A stretch of DNA of 64,000 nt from contig CAITWF010000059.1 in the NCBI GenBank assembly GCA_903896015.1, forward strand, positions 1-64,000. The letters are read 5' to 3'. The notes beneath the pieces were generated by a model. That model was not told the origin of the DNA. It made no database searches and saw nothing but the letters and a program-made list of their open reading frames with translations. Both the position numbers and the translations under genes were made by a program. This document shows, in pieces, positions 1 to 8,332 of this stretch. Every line of letters starts with the position of its first letter. Position 1 is the first letter of the stretch. The stretch is from an uncultured Opitutia bacterium. Lineage in GTDB: Bacteria; Verrucomicrobiota; Verrucomicrobiia; Opitutales; Opitutaceae.

Positions 1-267
1 ATCACTGCATCGTTTCGCTTCGGGCGGTTCATGGTTTTCCTTTGTTGGTGGTTTTTGGCTTTAGCACCAAACCACTTACCATGTTCCGCCTTTTTGCTGA
101 ACTCTCCGGACACTACCCAGAAAATCAAGATCGTCCGGTTCATCGGGCGGTCGCATATCCAACCCGCGCGGAGTCCTGTCCGCGCTCGGCGGCGAGGGAG
201 GGTCAACAGCGCGGTGAGGCTCGTGCGGGCCCCGTCGCGGCCTAACCGCGGCGGGCATCACCCTAGC

Positions 268-632
268 TTAATGCAACAAAGCCGATACAACTGTCGCGGT
301 CTCGAGCGCTTCCTTGAACCAAGTTGTGTTGAGCCCGAGGAACGCTCCATCGGTCGGCATGATGTCAACGGTGAGATCGCCCAGCACCCAGCGGCAGCGC
401 GGCGCGTTTTCCCGCATGTCGTGCTCGAATCCCTGCCGCCTCAGCGCTACCTCCACGTCTGAATGCCGGCGGCAGGTCACGGTCTCCACGATCACATCGA
501 CATCATCCGTAGGGCGCGCGGGCGACATCGCGGGATGGTCGAGAGTTGATTTACAATCGAGCCGCCGACGAAGGCACAGTCCAGTCTGCGTATGCAATTG
601 CTGGAACCGGGCGATTACCCCCTTCGCCGCGA
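268..632 (-). pseudogene. Frameshifted nucleotidyltransferase (AbiEii/MNT-like) remnant
   Basis: The reading frame from about 520 down to 268 encodes PTDDVDVIVE, then a conserved tail with VLGDLTVDIMPTDG, typical of stand-alone nucleotidyltransferases related to AbiEii-type toxins. The expected upstream motif FVGGSIV is present, but in a different frame around 560-575, and that frame runs into a stop at about 610 with no start codon. The two halves are therefore separated by a frameshift and the N-terminus is lost. The catalytic DxD pair is still visible. It lies beside an intact RES/Xre pair, so the region looks like an old toxin-antitoxin deposit. I infer a dead gene. Family assignment is moderately sure. 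Confidence 0.6.
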
Positions 633-764
633 TTAATGACCAAGGGCCGGCACGAATCCGGGACGGGTGGCAATTCTACACCGGGTTGTTTCAGGTATTG
701 GGGCAAGCACTTCACACCCGCGAACCCCGGACTTTGCGGCGCGGTTCCCCGAGTCGTTGTTTTG

Positions 765-1253
765 TCATGGGCTTGGCGAATTGCCGATCAGCGCAGCCAG
801 CCGCGCATCGAAGTGAAACGGCGTCGGTCCAGAGATCACCCAACTCCAAGACCATGCAGAATGCCGTGCATTAAGCAGTAAGTTATGCTCTCCGGGAGTG
901 ACGGCGCTCGGAACCCGCAGCGCGGGGCTCGTCGCTTTATTGAACCAGGTATCGCCGATGGACTGTGCCGCAGGGAGCAGATCGTCGCCATCCCACCCCT
1001 TCGGAAAGGCCGGAACTATGTCGATCTCCGAGTCAGGCACGTCGACCTCGTAGATGACGTGGGGCGCCAGACAGTTGAAACGCTTGTAGTGTACCAGTCT
1101 TTCCAGTGTCGCAAGGGAACGACTTTCGGCCGCATAATCCAGATATCGGGCACGAGTGTGCCACCGACCGTCAGCCCAGAAGCCGCTTTGCCCCGAAAAG
1201 GCGTCTTTAGCGGTCGCGCCAAACTGCTGCAGCGCAATCCGGAACACCCTCAT
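765..1253 (-). CDS. RES-domain toxin (NAD+ degrading)
   Basis: This 162-residue protein has the RES fold signature. MRVFRI is at the N-terminus, then FSG..SGFWADGRWH (about residues 18-32), then a YAAESRSLATLE helix (about 40-51), with VPDSEI further on. RES toxins of the ParT/MbcT type deplete NAD+ by phosphorolysis or hydrolysis when not neutralised. The start ATG overlaps the stop of the upstream antitoxin gene by 4 bases (1250-1253), so the pair is translationally coupled, as is normal for RES/Xre loci. Length is typical and the frame is intact, so it may be functional. Family is sure, activity is inferred. Confidence 0.85.
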   Translation of the reverse strand: MRVFRIALQQFGATAKDAFSGQSGFWADGRWHTRARYLDYAAESRSLATLERLVHYKRFNCLAPHVIYEVDVPDSEIDIVPAFPKGWDGDDLLPAAQSIGDTWFNKATSPALRVPSAVTPGEHNLLLNARHSAWSWSWVISGPTPFHFDARLAALIGNSPSP

Positions 1254-1648
1254 ATCGGGACCCCATGCATCATGGCTTGCGCCAGATTCTCTACTTTGGC
1301 CGCGCCAACATCAGTCGCCAGCATTTCGAGCGGAGACTTCATCCCCAGGCTTCGGTCTGGGGCACTGAGCCACTGCGCCACGGCTTCATTGGTGGTGAAT
1401 ACTTGTCGGGCGAGGCGGTGAAGCCGGAGCACCCGCAGGAGGCGTTCTGATTCCTCCAGCGTAAACGGCTTGCGCGTTTTTTCACGTAAGGTGACGGTGC
1501 GCTGGGCCAGCCTCAAGGCTGCGATTATGCTCTGTTTCGGCAGGTTTAGCATCCCGGCGATTTGGGCCAGCGAAGCCGAGGGCAACCCCCGTTCCAACGC
1601 GGCGATTTGTTCGTTCGGCAGCCTGTCTGCAAGGGTTAATACGTTCAT
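1250..1648 (-). CDS. Xre/MbcA/ParS-type antitoxin (DUF2384)
   Basis: This is the antitoxin partner of the RES toxin. The C-terminal half carries the DUF2384 toxin-binding region: VFTTNEAVAQWLSAPDRSLG followed by KSPLEMLATDVGAAKVENLA. The N-terminal half has a helix-turn-helix-like segment (LPSASLAQIAGMLNLPKQSI). The frame is open from 1702, but the ATG at 1646-1648 (MNVLTLADRL) gives a better-shaped protein of 132 residues, so I chose it. By analogy with the family it blocks the RES active site and represses its own promoter, which should lie just upstream at 1650-1720. Confidence 0.8.
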   Translation of the reverse strand: MNVLTLADRLPNEQIAALERGLPSASLAQIAGMLNLPKQSIIAALRLAQRTVTLREKTRKPFTLEESERLLRVLRLHRLARQVFTTNEAVAQWLSAPDRSLGMKSPLEMLATDVGAAKVENLAQAMMHGVPI

Positions 1649-1702
1649 GGCAATATGGCTTGTTATTGATAGCATAATTGCCACTACCTCGCGGGATGTC
1701 AA

Positions 1703-2008
1703 GATATCTCCTACCCGCGCCTGACGTAATCGGCGAACACCTAAAACGGATCTTTAATCGCGGTCGGACTGGCGAGTGGCAACGGCTCCGTGAGTGAAGC
1801 TCATCTAGGTTCTAGCAAGTGCATATGCAGATGGTCCAATCCCGAACTGTCCAAGGGGTCCGCTACCGCTCGCATCGCTGAAAGATTAGGTTGCGACATG
1901 GGGCTTCAAACGCTGGCTGGTTTCCTTCTCTGCGATGCTAAATTCGCGGGCGCGTCCGATCCGCAGTGAGCAGAAACAAAGGTCAACGAACCCCACCCTC
2001 CGCTGCCC
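1703..2008. other. Intergenic stretch with no supported gene
   Basis: About 300 bases between the antitoxin start region and the end of the truncated transporter. It should contain the promoter of the RES/Xre operon at its left edge. I see no convincing open frame, hairpin terminator or repeat here. Confidence 0.4.
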
Positions 2009-2749
2009 TCATCTGCGCTTGTCGCGGCCCAGAACGCGCCACGCGCGCAACGACAAAGTCACTTCCCTGGCACGGAGCGATGGCTGTCGCTGGAGGCCCA
2101 CGTTTCCCGACAGCGGCCGTTCCGCCTGCACGAGCTGGTCCCGTCGGATCAATGCGAGCTCCTCATGGGTATCCCGCGGGTGTTCGGCCGGGCTGCGATA
2201 CAGGTGCCACCAGGCGAAAAGCCAGAGTCCGCTAAAAAACGGCGTGATCAGAAAGGCGAGTTGCCAGTGGCCTCCATCAGCGGCCACGAAAAGCGGCACG
2301 AGCAGCGGGGCGAGCACCGCACCGATGTTGGTGCTGGCGTTCACGACCCCAGTGGCAAGGCCTCGCTGATGCTGGGGAAACCACTCGGCAATCACCTTTA
2401 TGGTGCAGGGAAAGTTGCCGGACTCGCCCAGGCCGAGGCCAAACCGTGCCACCAAAAACCCGATGAAGCCGAACGCCGGACGGATGAGGGCGTGCGCCGC
2501 CCCGAACAGGCTCCAGACCGAGATCGTGAGGGTGTAGCCAACTCGCACCCCCACCCAATCAATAAAGCGCCCTACGCTCAACAGACCGATCGCATAGGAA
2601 AGCTGGAACGCGATCGTGATGTAGCTGTAGTGGCGCTGTTGCAAAAATCGTATCGCGTCCCGAAAGCCCGCCGTAGCAGGCAAGCAGAACGGTAGCTGGG
2701 GTGGGCCAACGGTTGAGGAGATGGACGCGCAGGAGCGCTTCGTGCTCAC
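2009..2749 (-). pseudogene. Truncated MFS transporter (ExuT/ACS family)
   Basis: Residues about 35-205 match the N-terminal half of hexuronate/anion:cation symporters of the MFS: SYAIGLLSVGRFIDWVGVRVGY, then FGLGLGESGNFPCTIKVIAEWFP, then TNIGAVLAPLLVP. It is clearly related to the complete transporter at 46717-48027. The first about 35 residues do not look like the family, and the C-terminal half is missing: after about residue 220 the protein reads into unrelated sequence and stops. A short piece of the continuation (RETWA) survives in another frame near 2090. At about 245 residues against about 430 for the family, this is a decayed gene. Confidence 0.75.
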
Positions 2750-2828
2750 ATGCTTAACCGCTGGACCACGCCGGCCTCGGTGTTGGTTGCATAATTAGAA
2801 CGTCGCTCAGGGAGGAACACCTCAGCTA

Positions 2829-3032
2829 ATGCAACAGGGCGACCACGTCTACATCGTCGATGCCCAGGGCGCGCGCCACATCAACGTTGCCGGCACGGTC
2901 GGTTTCCCCTATTTCGCTCACCTTGTGCTCGACTGCCTTCACCGCACCGAAAACGCGATGACCCAAGCCCACGCCTTCAAAGCCGCCGAGCTATGCCTGC
3001 GCGCCCAGGCCGGCGCGCGCCGCCTCGCGTGA
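2829..3032 (+). pseudogene. C-terminal remnant, probably Gfo/Idh/MocA oxidoreductase
   Basis: A 67-residue frame encodes a segment resembling the tail of NAD-dependent Gfo/Idh/MocA oxidoreductases. It has a FPYFAHLVLDCLHRTE segment followed by [12 protein letters not shown], where the family has a short strand and a closing helix. No Rossmann domain or catalytic residues precede it. It ends 13 bases before glpK. I treat it as the surviving 3' end of a deleted gene, in keeping with the truncated transporter next to it. The family call is from motif memory only and is moderate. Confidence 0.4.
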
Positions 3033-3045
3033 GCGACCCCATCCC

Positions 3046-4530
3046 ATGAGCTTTCTCCTCGCCATCGATCAGGGCACGACCAGTTCTCGCTCGATCATCT
3101 TCGACGAATCCGGCGCGCCGGTCGCATCCGCCCAGCGCGAATTCCGCCAGCACTTTCCCCAGCCGGGCTGGGTCGAGCACGACGCCGACGAAATCTGGGA
3201 GACCCAGGCCGCCACCATCACCGAGGCGCTCGCCCGCGCGAACCTGCGCCCTGATGCCATCGCTGCGATCGGCATCACCAATCAACGTGAGACGACCGTC
3301 GTCTGGGATCGCCGCACCGGCCGGCCAATCGCTCCGGCGATCGTGTGGCAGGACCGGCGCACGGCGGCATTTTGCGAGCAGCTGCGCGCGGCGGGCCACG
3401 ATGAGATGATCGCGGAGAAGACCGGGCTCGTCATCGACGCTTACTTTTCGGCCAGCAAACTGCGATGGCTGCTCGACCACGTGCCCGGGGCGCGTGAGCG
3501 TGCACGGCGCGGCGAGCTCGCCTTCGGCACGATCGACTCGTGGCTGGTGTGGAAACTCACGGGTGGGAAACTGCACATTACCGACGCCTCGAATGCCTCG
3601 CGCACGATGCTCGTGAATCTCGCGACCGGCGACTGGGACGACGAGTTGCTCGCGCTCTTCGACGTACCACGCTCGCTGCTCCCCCAAATTCGCGACTCGA
3701 GCGAAGTCTACGCGCGCGCCAGCGAGGTCGTGCCGGGCGTGCCGCTCGCCGGCATCGCGGGCGATCAGCAGGCCGCGTTGTTCGGCCAGGGTTGCCTGCA
3801 GCCCGGCATGGCGAAGAACACCTACGGCACGGGCTGCTTCATGCTCATGCAAACCGGCGCGGAGCGCGTGCGCTCGAAACAGCGTTTGCTCGCGACCATC
3901 GCCTGGCGGCTTGGCGGCCAGATCGAATACGCGCTCGAGGGCAGCGTGTTTGTCGCTGGCGCCGCCGTGCAATACTTGCGCGACGGGCTCGGCCTCATCC
4001 GCCATGCCTCGGAAATCGAAAAACTCGCGACCTCCGTCCCGGACAACGGCGGCGTTTACTTTGTGCCGGCCTTCGTCGGGCTCGGCGCGCCGTATTGGGA
4101 CCCGCACGCGCGCGGCGCGATTGTCGGGCTCACGCGCGGCACCGGCCCCGCGCACATCTGCCGCGCCGCCGTTGAAGCGATCGCGCACCAGGTCACCGAC
4201 GTGCTCCGCGCGATGCAGGCCGACACGGGCCTCACGTTGAAGGAACTGCGCGTCGATGGCGGTGCGGCCGTGAACAACCTCCTTATGCAATTTCAGGCCG
4301 ATCTGCTCGACTGCCCCGTCGTGCGGCCGCGCACGGTCGAGACCACCGCGCTCGGTGCGGCGTATCTGGCGGGACTGGCCGTCGGCCTCTATCGCTCGCC
4401 CGAGGAAATCGCCGCGCGCTGGGCTAAGGAGCGGCGCTTCATCCCCGCGATGGACCCAGCCGTGCGCAACGTGCACCGCGCCAATTGGAGCCGTGCCGTC
4501 GAACGTTCCCGCGCGTGGGCCGCGTCATGA
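3046..4530 (+). CDS. glpK: Glycerol kinase
   Basis: It phosphorylates glycerol to sn-glycerol 3-phosphate with ATP in the cytoplasm. The 494-residue length is standard. The ATP-binding DQGTTSSR motif is at residues 8-15, the glycerol-contacting NQRET at about 79-83, a second ATP site at YGTGCF, and the FGGY-type signature [21 protein letters not shown] in the C-terminal domain. Its stop overlaps the glpD start by ATGA (4527-4530), so the two enzymes form a coupled glycerol catabolic operon. No glpF facilitator is present in the window. Identification is secure. Confidence 0.97.
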   Translation: MSFLLAIDQGTTSSRSIIFDESGAPVASAQREFRQHFPQPGWVEHDADEIWETQAATITEALARANLRPDAIAAIGITNQRETTVVWDRRTGRPIAPAIVWQDRRTAAFCEQLRAAGHDEMIAEKTGLVIDAYFSASKLRWLLDHVPGARERARRGELAFGTIDSWLVWKLTGGKLHITDASNASRTMLVNLATGDWDDELLALFDVPRSLLPQIRDSSEVYARASEVVPGVPLAGIAGDQQAALFGQGCLQPGMAKNTYGTGCFMLMQTGAERVRSKQRLLATIAWRLGGQIEYALEGSVFVAGAAVQYLRDGLGLIRHASEIEKLATSVPDNGGVYFVPAFVGLGAPYWDPHARGAIVGLTRGTGPAHICRAAVEAIAHQVTDVLRAMQADTGLTLKELRVDGGAAVNNLLMQFQADLLDCPVVRPRTVETTALGAAYLAGLAVGLYRSPEEIAARWAKERRFIPAMDPAVRNVHRANWSRAVERSRAWAAS

Positions 4531-6116
4531 ACCGCGCCCGTTCCCTCTCCCTCCTCACCGACGCGGCGACCACGTGGGACGTGCTCGTAATCGGCGGCGG
4601 CGCGACCGGCCTCGGCGTCGCGGTCGATGCCGCGGCGCGCGGCTACAAGACGGCGCTCGTCGAGCAGCACGATTTCGCGAAGGGCACCTCGAGCCGCAGC
4701 ACCAAACTCGCTCACGGCGGGGTGCGCTACCTGCGCAGCGGCGAGATCGGCCTTGTGCGTGGAGCGCTCCGCGAGCGCGGCCTGCTCGCGCGCAACGCAC
4801 CCCATCTCGTGCAAAAGCGCGGCTTCGTCATTCCCGTTTACCGCCGGCTCGATCTGCCGCTCTACGGATTCGGGCTCAAGGCCTACGAGCGACTCTCGGG
4901 CCAGTTGAGCTTTGGAGCGTCGCGCCGTCTTTCGATCGCCGAGACCATCCGATTCTTGCCGACCGTAAAAACACCGGGCCTGCGCGGCGGCGTGCTCTAC
5001 TACGACGGCCAGTTTGACGACGCCCGCCTGGCGCTCGCGCTGGCGCGCACGGCCGATGATCTCGGAGCCGCCGTCGTCAACTACGCGCGCGTCGATCGTC
5101 TCTCGAAGAAAGATGGACGCATCACCGGCGCGGAGATTGTTGATCAGGAGACAGGCCGCCGCCTCACGGCACGGGCCCGCGTCGTGGTGAACGCGACGGG
5201 CATCTTCACCGATGAGATTCGCCGGCTCGACGAGCCAAAAGTCACGCCGATGCTCGCCGTCAGTTCGGGCGTGCACCTGACGCTCGACCGAAGTTTTCTG
5301 CCCGGTGAGCACGCGCTGATGATCCCGCGCACGAGCGACGGCCGGGTGCTCTTCGCCGTGCCGTGGCTGGATCACGTGATCGTCGGCACGACGGATGAAC
5401 CGCGCAAAGCGGCGGAACTGGAGCCGCGTCCGCTTGAGCGCGAAGTGGATTTTCTCCTTGAGACCGCGAACGCCTATCTCGCCAAACCCGTCGCGAGGGG
5501 CGATGTGCTGAGTGTGTTCACGGGCCTGCGTCCGCTCGTGCGCCAGGGCAACGCCGCCGCCACCAAATCGCTCTCGCGCGATCACGTGATCGCCGTTTCG
5601 CCGGGCGGCCTCGTAACGATTACCGGCGGCAAGTGGACGAGCTATCGCAAGATGGCGGAGGACGCCGTCACGCGGGCGGCCGAAGTCGGCGGACTCAATA
5701 CCCTCGCCGCGAAAACGCAGACGATGCGCCTGCACGGCGCGCCCGCGGCCAAGGCTGGCGTGGCCGGCAAGCGCTTCGCGCACTATGGCACCGACGCCGC
5801 TGCGCTGGAGATTCTGATCGAGCGCGAGCCGGCGCTCGCCGCGGAGTTTCATCCGCGTCTGGCACTGTGTGGCGCCGAGGTGGTGTGGGCCGTGAGCCGC
5901 GAGATGGCGCGCACGCTCGACGACGTGCTCGCGCGCCGCAGCCGCGCGCTGCAACTCGACGCCCGCGCGGCGATCGAAGTCGCCCCATCTGTCGCGACGC
6001 TGCTCGCGCGCGAGCTCGGTCGCGATCCGGCATGGATCGCGGCGCAGGTGGCCGAGTTCAGACAAACTGCCGAAGGTTACCTGCCGAAGGCGAAGGGCAC
6101 CACCAAGCCGCTATAA
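4527..6116 (+). CDS. glpD: Glycerol-3-phosphate dehydrogenase (FAD, respiratory)
   Basis: It oxidises glycerol 3-phosphate to dihydroxyacetone phosphate and passes electrons to the quinone pool at the inner membrane. The FAD-binding [14 protein letters not shown] motif is at about residues 18-31, followed by [13 protein letters not shown], the typical DAO-family motif of GlpD. A C-terminal GlpD-type helical domain follows ([20 protein letters not shown]). The frame is open from 4485, but the ATG at 4527, overlapping the glpK stop, gives the normal start and 529 residues. With glpK it completes glycerol entry into glycolysis. Confidence 0.95.
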   Translation: MNRARSLSLLTDAATTWDVLVIGGGATGLGVAVDAAARGYKTALVEQHDFAKGTSSRSTKLAHGGVRYLRSGEIGLVRGALRERGLLARNAPHLVQKRGFVIPVYRRLDLPLYGFGLKAYERLSGQLSFGASRRLSIAETIRFLPTVKTPGLRGGVLYYDGQFDDARLALALARTADDLGAAVVNYARVDRLSKKDGRITGAEIVDQETGRRLTARARVVVNATGIFTDEIRRLDEPKVTPMLAVSSGVHLTLDRSFLPGEHALMIPRTSDGRVLFAVPWLDHVIVGTTDEPRKAAELEPRPLEREVDFLLETANAYLAKPVARGDVLSVFTGLRPLVRQGNAAATKSLSRDHVIAVSPGGLVTITGGKWTSYRKMAEDAVTRAAEVGGLNTLAAKTQTMRLHGAPAAKAGVAGKRFAHYGTDAAALEILIEREPALAAEFHPRLALCGAEVVWAVSREMARTLDDVLARRSRALQLDARAAIEVAPSVATLLARELGRDPAWIAAQVAEFRQTAEGYLPKAKGTTKPL

Positions 6117-6134
6117 CCGCGCAACCCCCTCCCC

Positions 6135-7199
6135 ATGAAAACTCGAATTATCTTCGGCGCGGCGCTCGCGGTCAGCGCGAGCTGGCTGCCTTGGATCGTG
6201 GCCGCTGAGCCGCCGGCCAACACGTCATTCATCGACGATCAGGGGCAGACCCACATCACCCGCGTCGTCCCCGTGCCCGCCACCGTCAGCCCCGAGGCGC
6301 AGGCGAAGCTGGCCAAACCCTCGCCCTCGATCCTGTCGTCCGGCGCGAGCATCGCGGAGCAGCGCGAAAAGATCGATGCGCGGCAGCAGCGCGACGCCGC
6401 GGCGTGCTTGCAGCTTTTTCCGGCCGATGTCGCTGACGCCAAAATTGCCGGTGTGCCGGTGCGCATCGTGACCCCTCGCAACCCCGATCCGGCAAAAGTC
6501 GACCGTGTGCTGATCAATCTCCACGGCGGCGGATTTCGCACCGATACCGGATCCCTTCTTGAGAGTATCCCGATCGCCGCCCTCACTCGGACGAAAGTGG
6601 TCGCGGTGCTTTACCGGCTTGCGCCGGAGCATGTGTTTCCCGATGCGGTGGACGACGCCGTGGCGGTTTACCGCAAATTGCTCGCCACGCATGCCCCCGG
6701 CAAGATCGGTCTCTACGGCACATCGGCGGGTGCGATCCTGACGGCAGAAATGGTAATCAAACTCCGCCAGCTCGGGCTGCCGCTGCCGGCCGTGCTCGGC
6801 GTTTTTTCCGGCTCAGGTGACTTCAGCAAGGCGGGCGATTCGCTTTCGCTTTTCGGGATCCAGGGCTTGACTGGCTCGCCGCTGCCACGTGGTCCGGGAC
6901 CGATGTCACCGGATTATGTCGGAAAGACGGACGTAAAGGATCCGGTGCTTTCTCCGTTTTACGCGGACTTGCGCGGGATGCCGCCGACGCTGTTTCTCAC
7001 AAGCACGCGGGACATGCTGCTGAGCGGAACCGTGATTTTGCATCAGGCGTATCTCGCGGCCGGCGTCGACACGCGGCTGGTCGTGTTTGAGGCGCAGCCA
7101 CATGCGTTCTGGCTGGATGTCAGTCTTCCGGAATCGCGCGCGGCCGATGAATTGATTGCGCGTTTCCTCGACGAGCATCTTGGGAAATCCAATCGCTGA
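6135..7199 (+). CDS. Secreted alpha/beta hydrolase, HSL-type esterase
   Basis: A 354-residue esterase of the hormone-sensitive-lipase group. An N-terminal signal peptide ends near AEPPA (residues 23-28). The oxyanion motif HGGG is at 130-133, the nucleophile elbow GTSAG at 195-199 (Ser197), the acid Asp293 in TSTRDML, and the base His323 in PHAFW, so the catalytic triad is complete. It starts 18 bases after glpD and may be co-transcribed. If so, an exported esterase releasing glycerol from acylglycerols would feed the two preceding enzymes. That link is inference, and the substrate is unknown. Confidence 0.85.
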   Translation: MKTRIIFGAALAVSASWLPWIVAAEPPANTSFIDDQGQTHITRVVPVPATVSPEAQAKLAKPSPSILSSGASIAEQREKIDARQQRDAAACLQLFPADVADAKIAGVPVRIVTPRNPDPAKVDRVLINLHGGGFRTDTGSLLESIPIAALTRTKVVAVLYRLAPEHVFPDAVDDAVAVYRKLLATHAPGKIGLYGTSAGAILTAEMVIKLRQLGLPLPAVLGVFSGSGDFSKAGDSLSLFGIQGLTGSPLPRGPGPMSPDYVGKTDVKDPVLSPFYADLRGMPPTLFLTSTRDMLLSGTVILHQAYLAAGVDTRLVVFEAQPHAFWLDVSLPESRAADELIARFLDEHLGKSNR

Positions 7200-7265
7200 G
7201 ATCCCAGCCATCGTTTCAGATTCACATTTCACGCGCTCATTGTCTGTTTTGCGCGGCGGCTGGAA

Positions 7266-8201
7266 ATGGCCTCGCCAAAGCGGGGCTCAAATCTACACTC
7301 CTATCATGCGCTCCGCACTCCGTCAGTGCTGACTCCCGTGGCTTCCCCACCCATCGTCCATCTTTTCGGACTGAGCGACATCGGTAAACACCGTCAAACA
7401 AACGAGGACGCGTGGTGGGCGGGCCAGCTGGCGGGCCGGTTTTGTTCGTCGGAAAAACCAGGAGATGCCACGAGTTTTCGTTGCACCGACTTGCCTGTTG
7501 TGGCGATGGTGAGCGATGGAGTCGGCGGTGCGAATGCCGGAGAAGTCGCCAGCCAGATGGCGATCACCGGAATCCCCAAATTTCTCGCTACACGCCAGGA
7601 CGCACTCGCGGATGCAGCAACGGCACAGGCGACCGTGCGCGAGGCCCTTTTGTCTGCCCATGGGGCCATCAAGGTACTATCGGCCCAGCCCAGCCTGAAT
7701 GGAATGTGCACCACGGTGTCGGTTCTCTGTCTCGCTGGGGGGAAGCTCGCCTGTTGGGGGCAGGCAGGTGACAGCCGCATCTATTTTTTTCGCGCAGGAG
7801 AGTTGACGCAAATCACACCGGACCACTCCCCGGTCGGGCGCATGCGCCAGAACGGGTGGATCACCGAGGCCGAGGCGCGCTGCCATCCCCAGCGCAACCA
7901 AATCGACCAGAGTCTCGGCGACCCCCACAATCCGTTCATGCCGGACCTCGGTGTCCTCGAAATCCAGCCCGCCGATGTCTTCTTGATATGTTCCGATGGT
8001 CTGAGTGACGGCCTGTGGGAAAAGGATATCGCGCAGGCGCTGAAGCGCATCCGCCATCCGGCGGATGTGAAGCCGATCACCCAGGAACTCGTGGAGGCCG
8101 CCAAGAATGCCTCCGGCCGCGACAACATCACGGCCGTGCTTGTGCTCGTCGATGTCTCCCAACCGCCGCCCTTCCTCCCGGGAAATCCGGGTTCTTCGTA
8201 A
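7266..8201 (+). CDS. PP2C-family Ser/Thr protein phosphatase
   Basis: All metal-binding motifs of bacterial PP2C phosphatases are visible: SDIGKHRQTNEDAW, then MVSDGVGGANAGEVAS, then GDSRIYFFR, FLICSDGLSDGL and a final RDNITAVLVLV. It removes phosphate from Ser/Thr residues and very probably counteracts the kinase 131 bases downstream. The ATG at 7266 adds about 30 residues before the domain. A GTG at 7326 is an alternative start. There is no membrane segment, so the protein is cytoplasmic. Confidence 0.92.
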   Translation: MASPKRGSNLHSYHALRTPSVLTPVASPPIVHLFGLSDIGKHRQTNEDAWWAGQLAGRFCSSEKPGDATSFRCTDLPVVAMVSDGVGGANAGEVASQMAITGIPKFLATRQDALADAATAQATVREALLSAHGAIKVLSAQPSLNGMCTTVSVLCLAGGKLACWGQAGDSRIYFFRAGELTQITPDHSPVGRMRQNGWITEAEARCHPQRNQIDQSLGDPHNPFMPDLGVLEIQPADVFLICSDGLSDGLWEKDIAQALKRIRHPADVKPITQELVEAAKNASGRDNITAVLVLVDVSQPPPFLPGNPGSS

Positions 8202-8332
8202 AGTATGCCTCGCCTTTCCAGCGGGCCCGTCGCCCCCCCTGCCTGTCCAATAAAAACCCAACCGGTGCCACGCGTAACATCCGCACCAGGGCGCGCTTGT
8301 TTCAAAGCGCCAAATCTAACTAGCGTCCCGCC

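Noticed and set aside
4389-6065. Long minus-strand open frame of about 558 codons opposite glpD
   Set aside because: Arg/Ala/His-rich composition with no motif; it is the mirror of a GC-rich gene. The same applies to long frames opposite glpK, the TonB receptor and most SBP genes.
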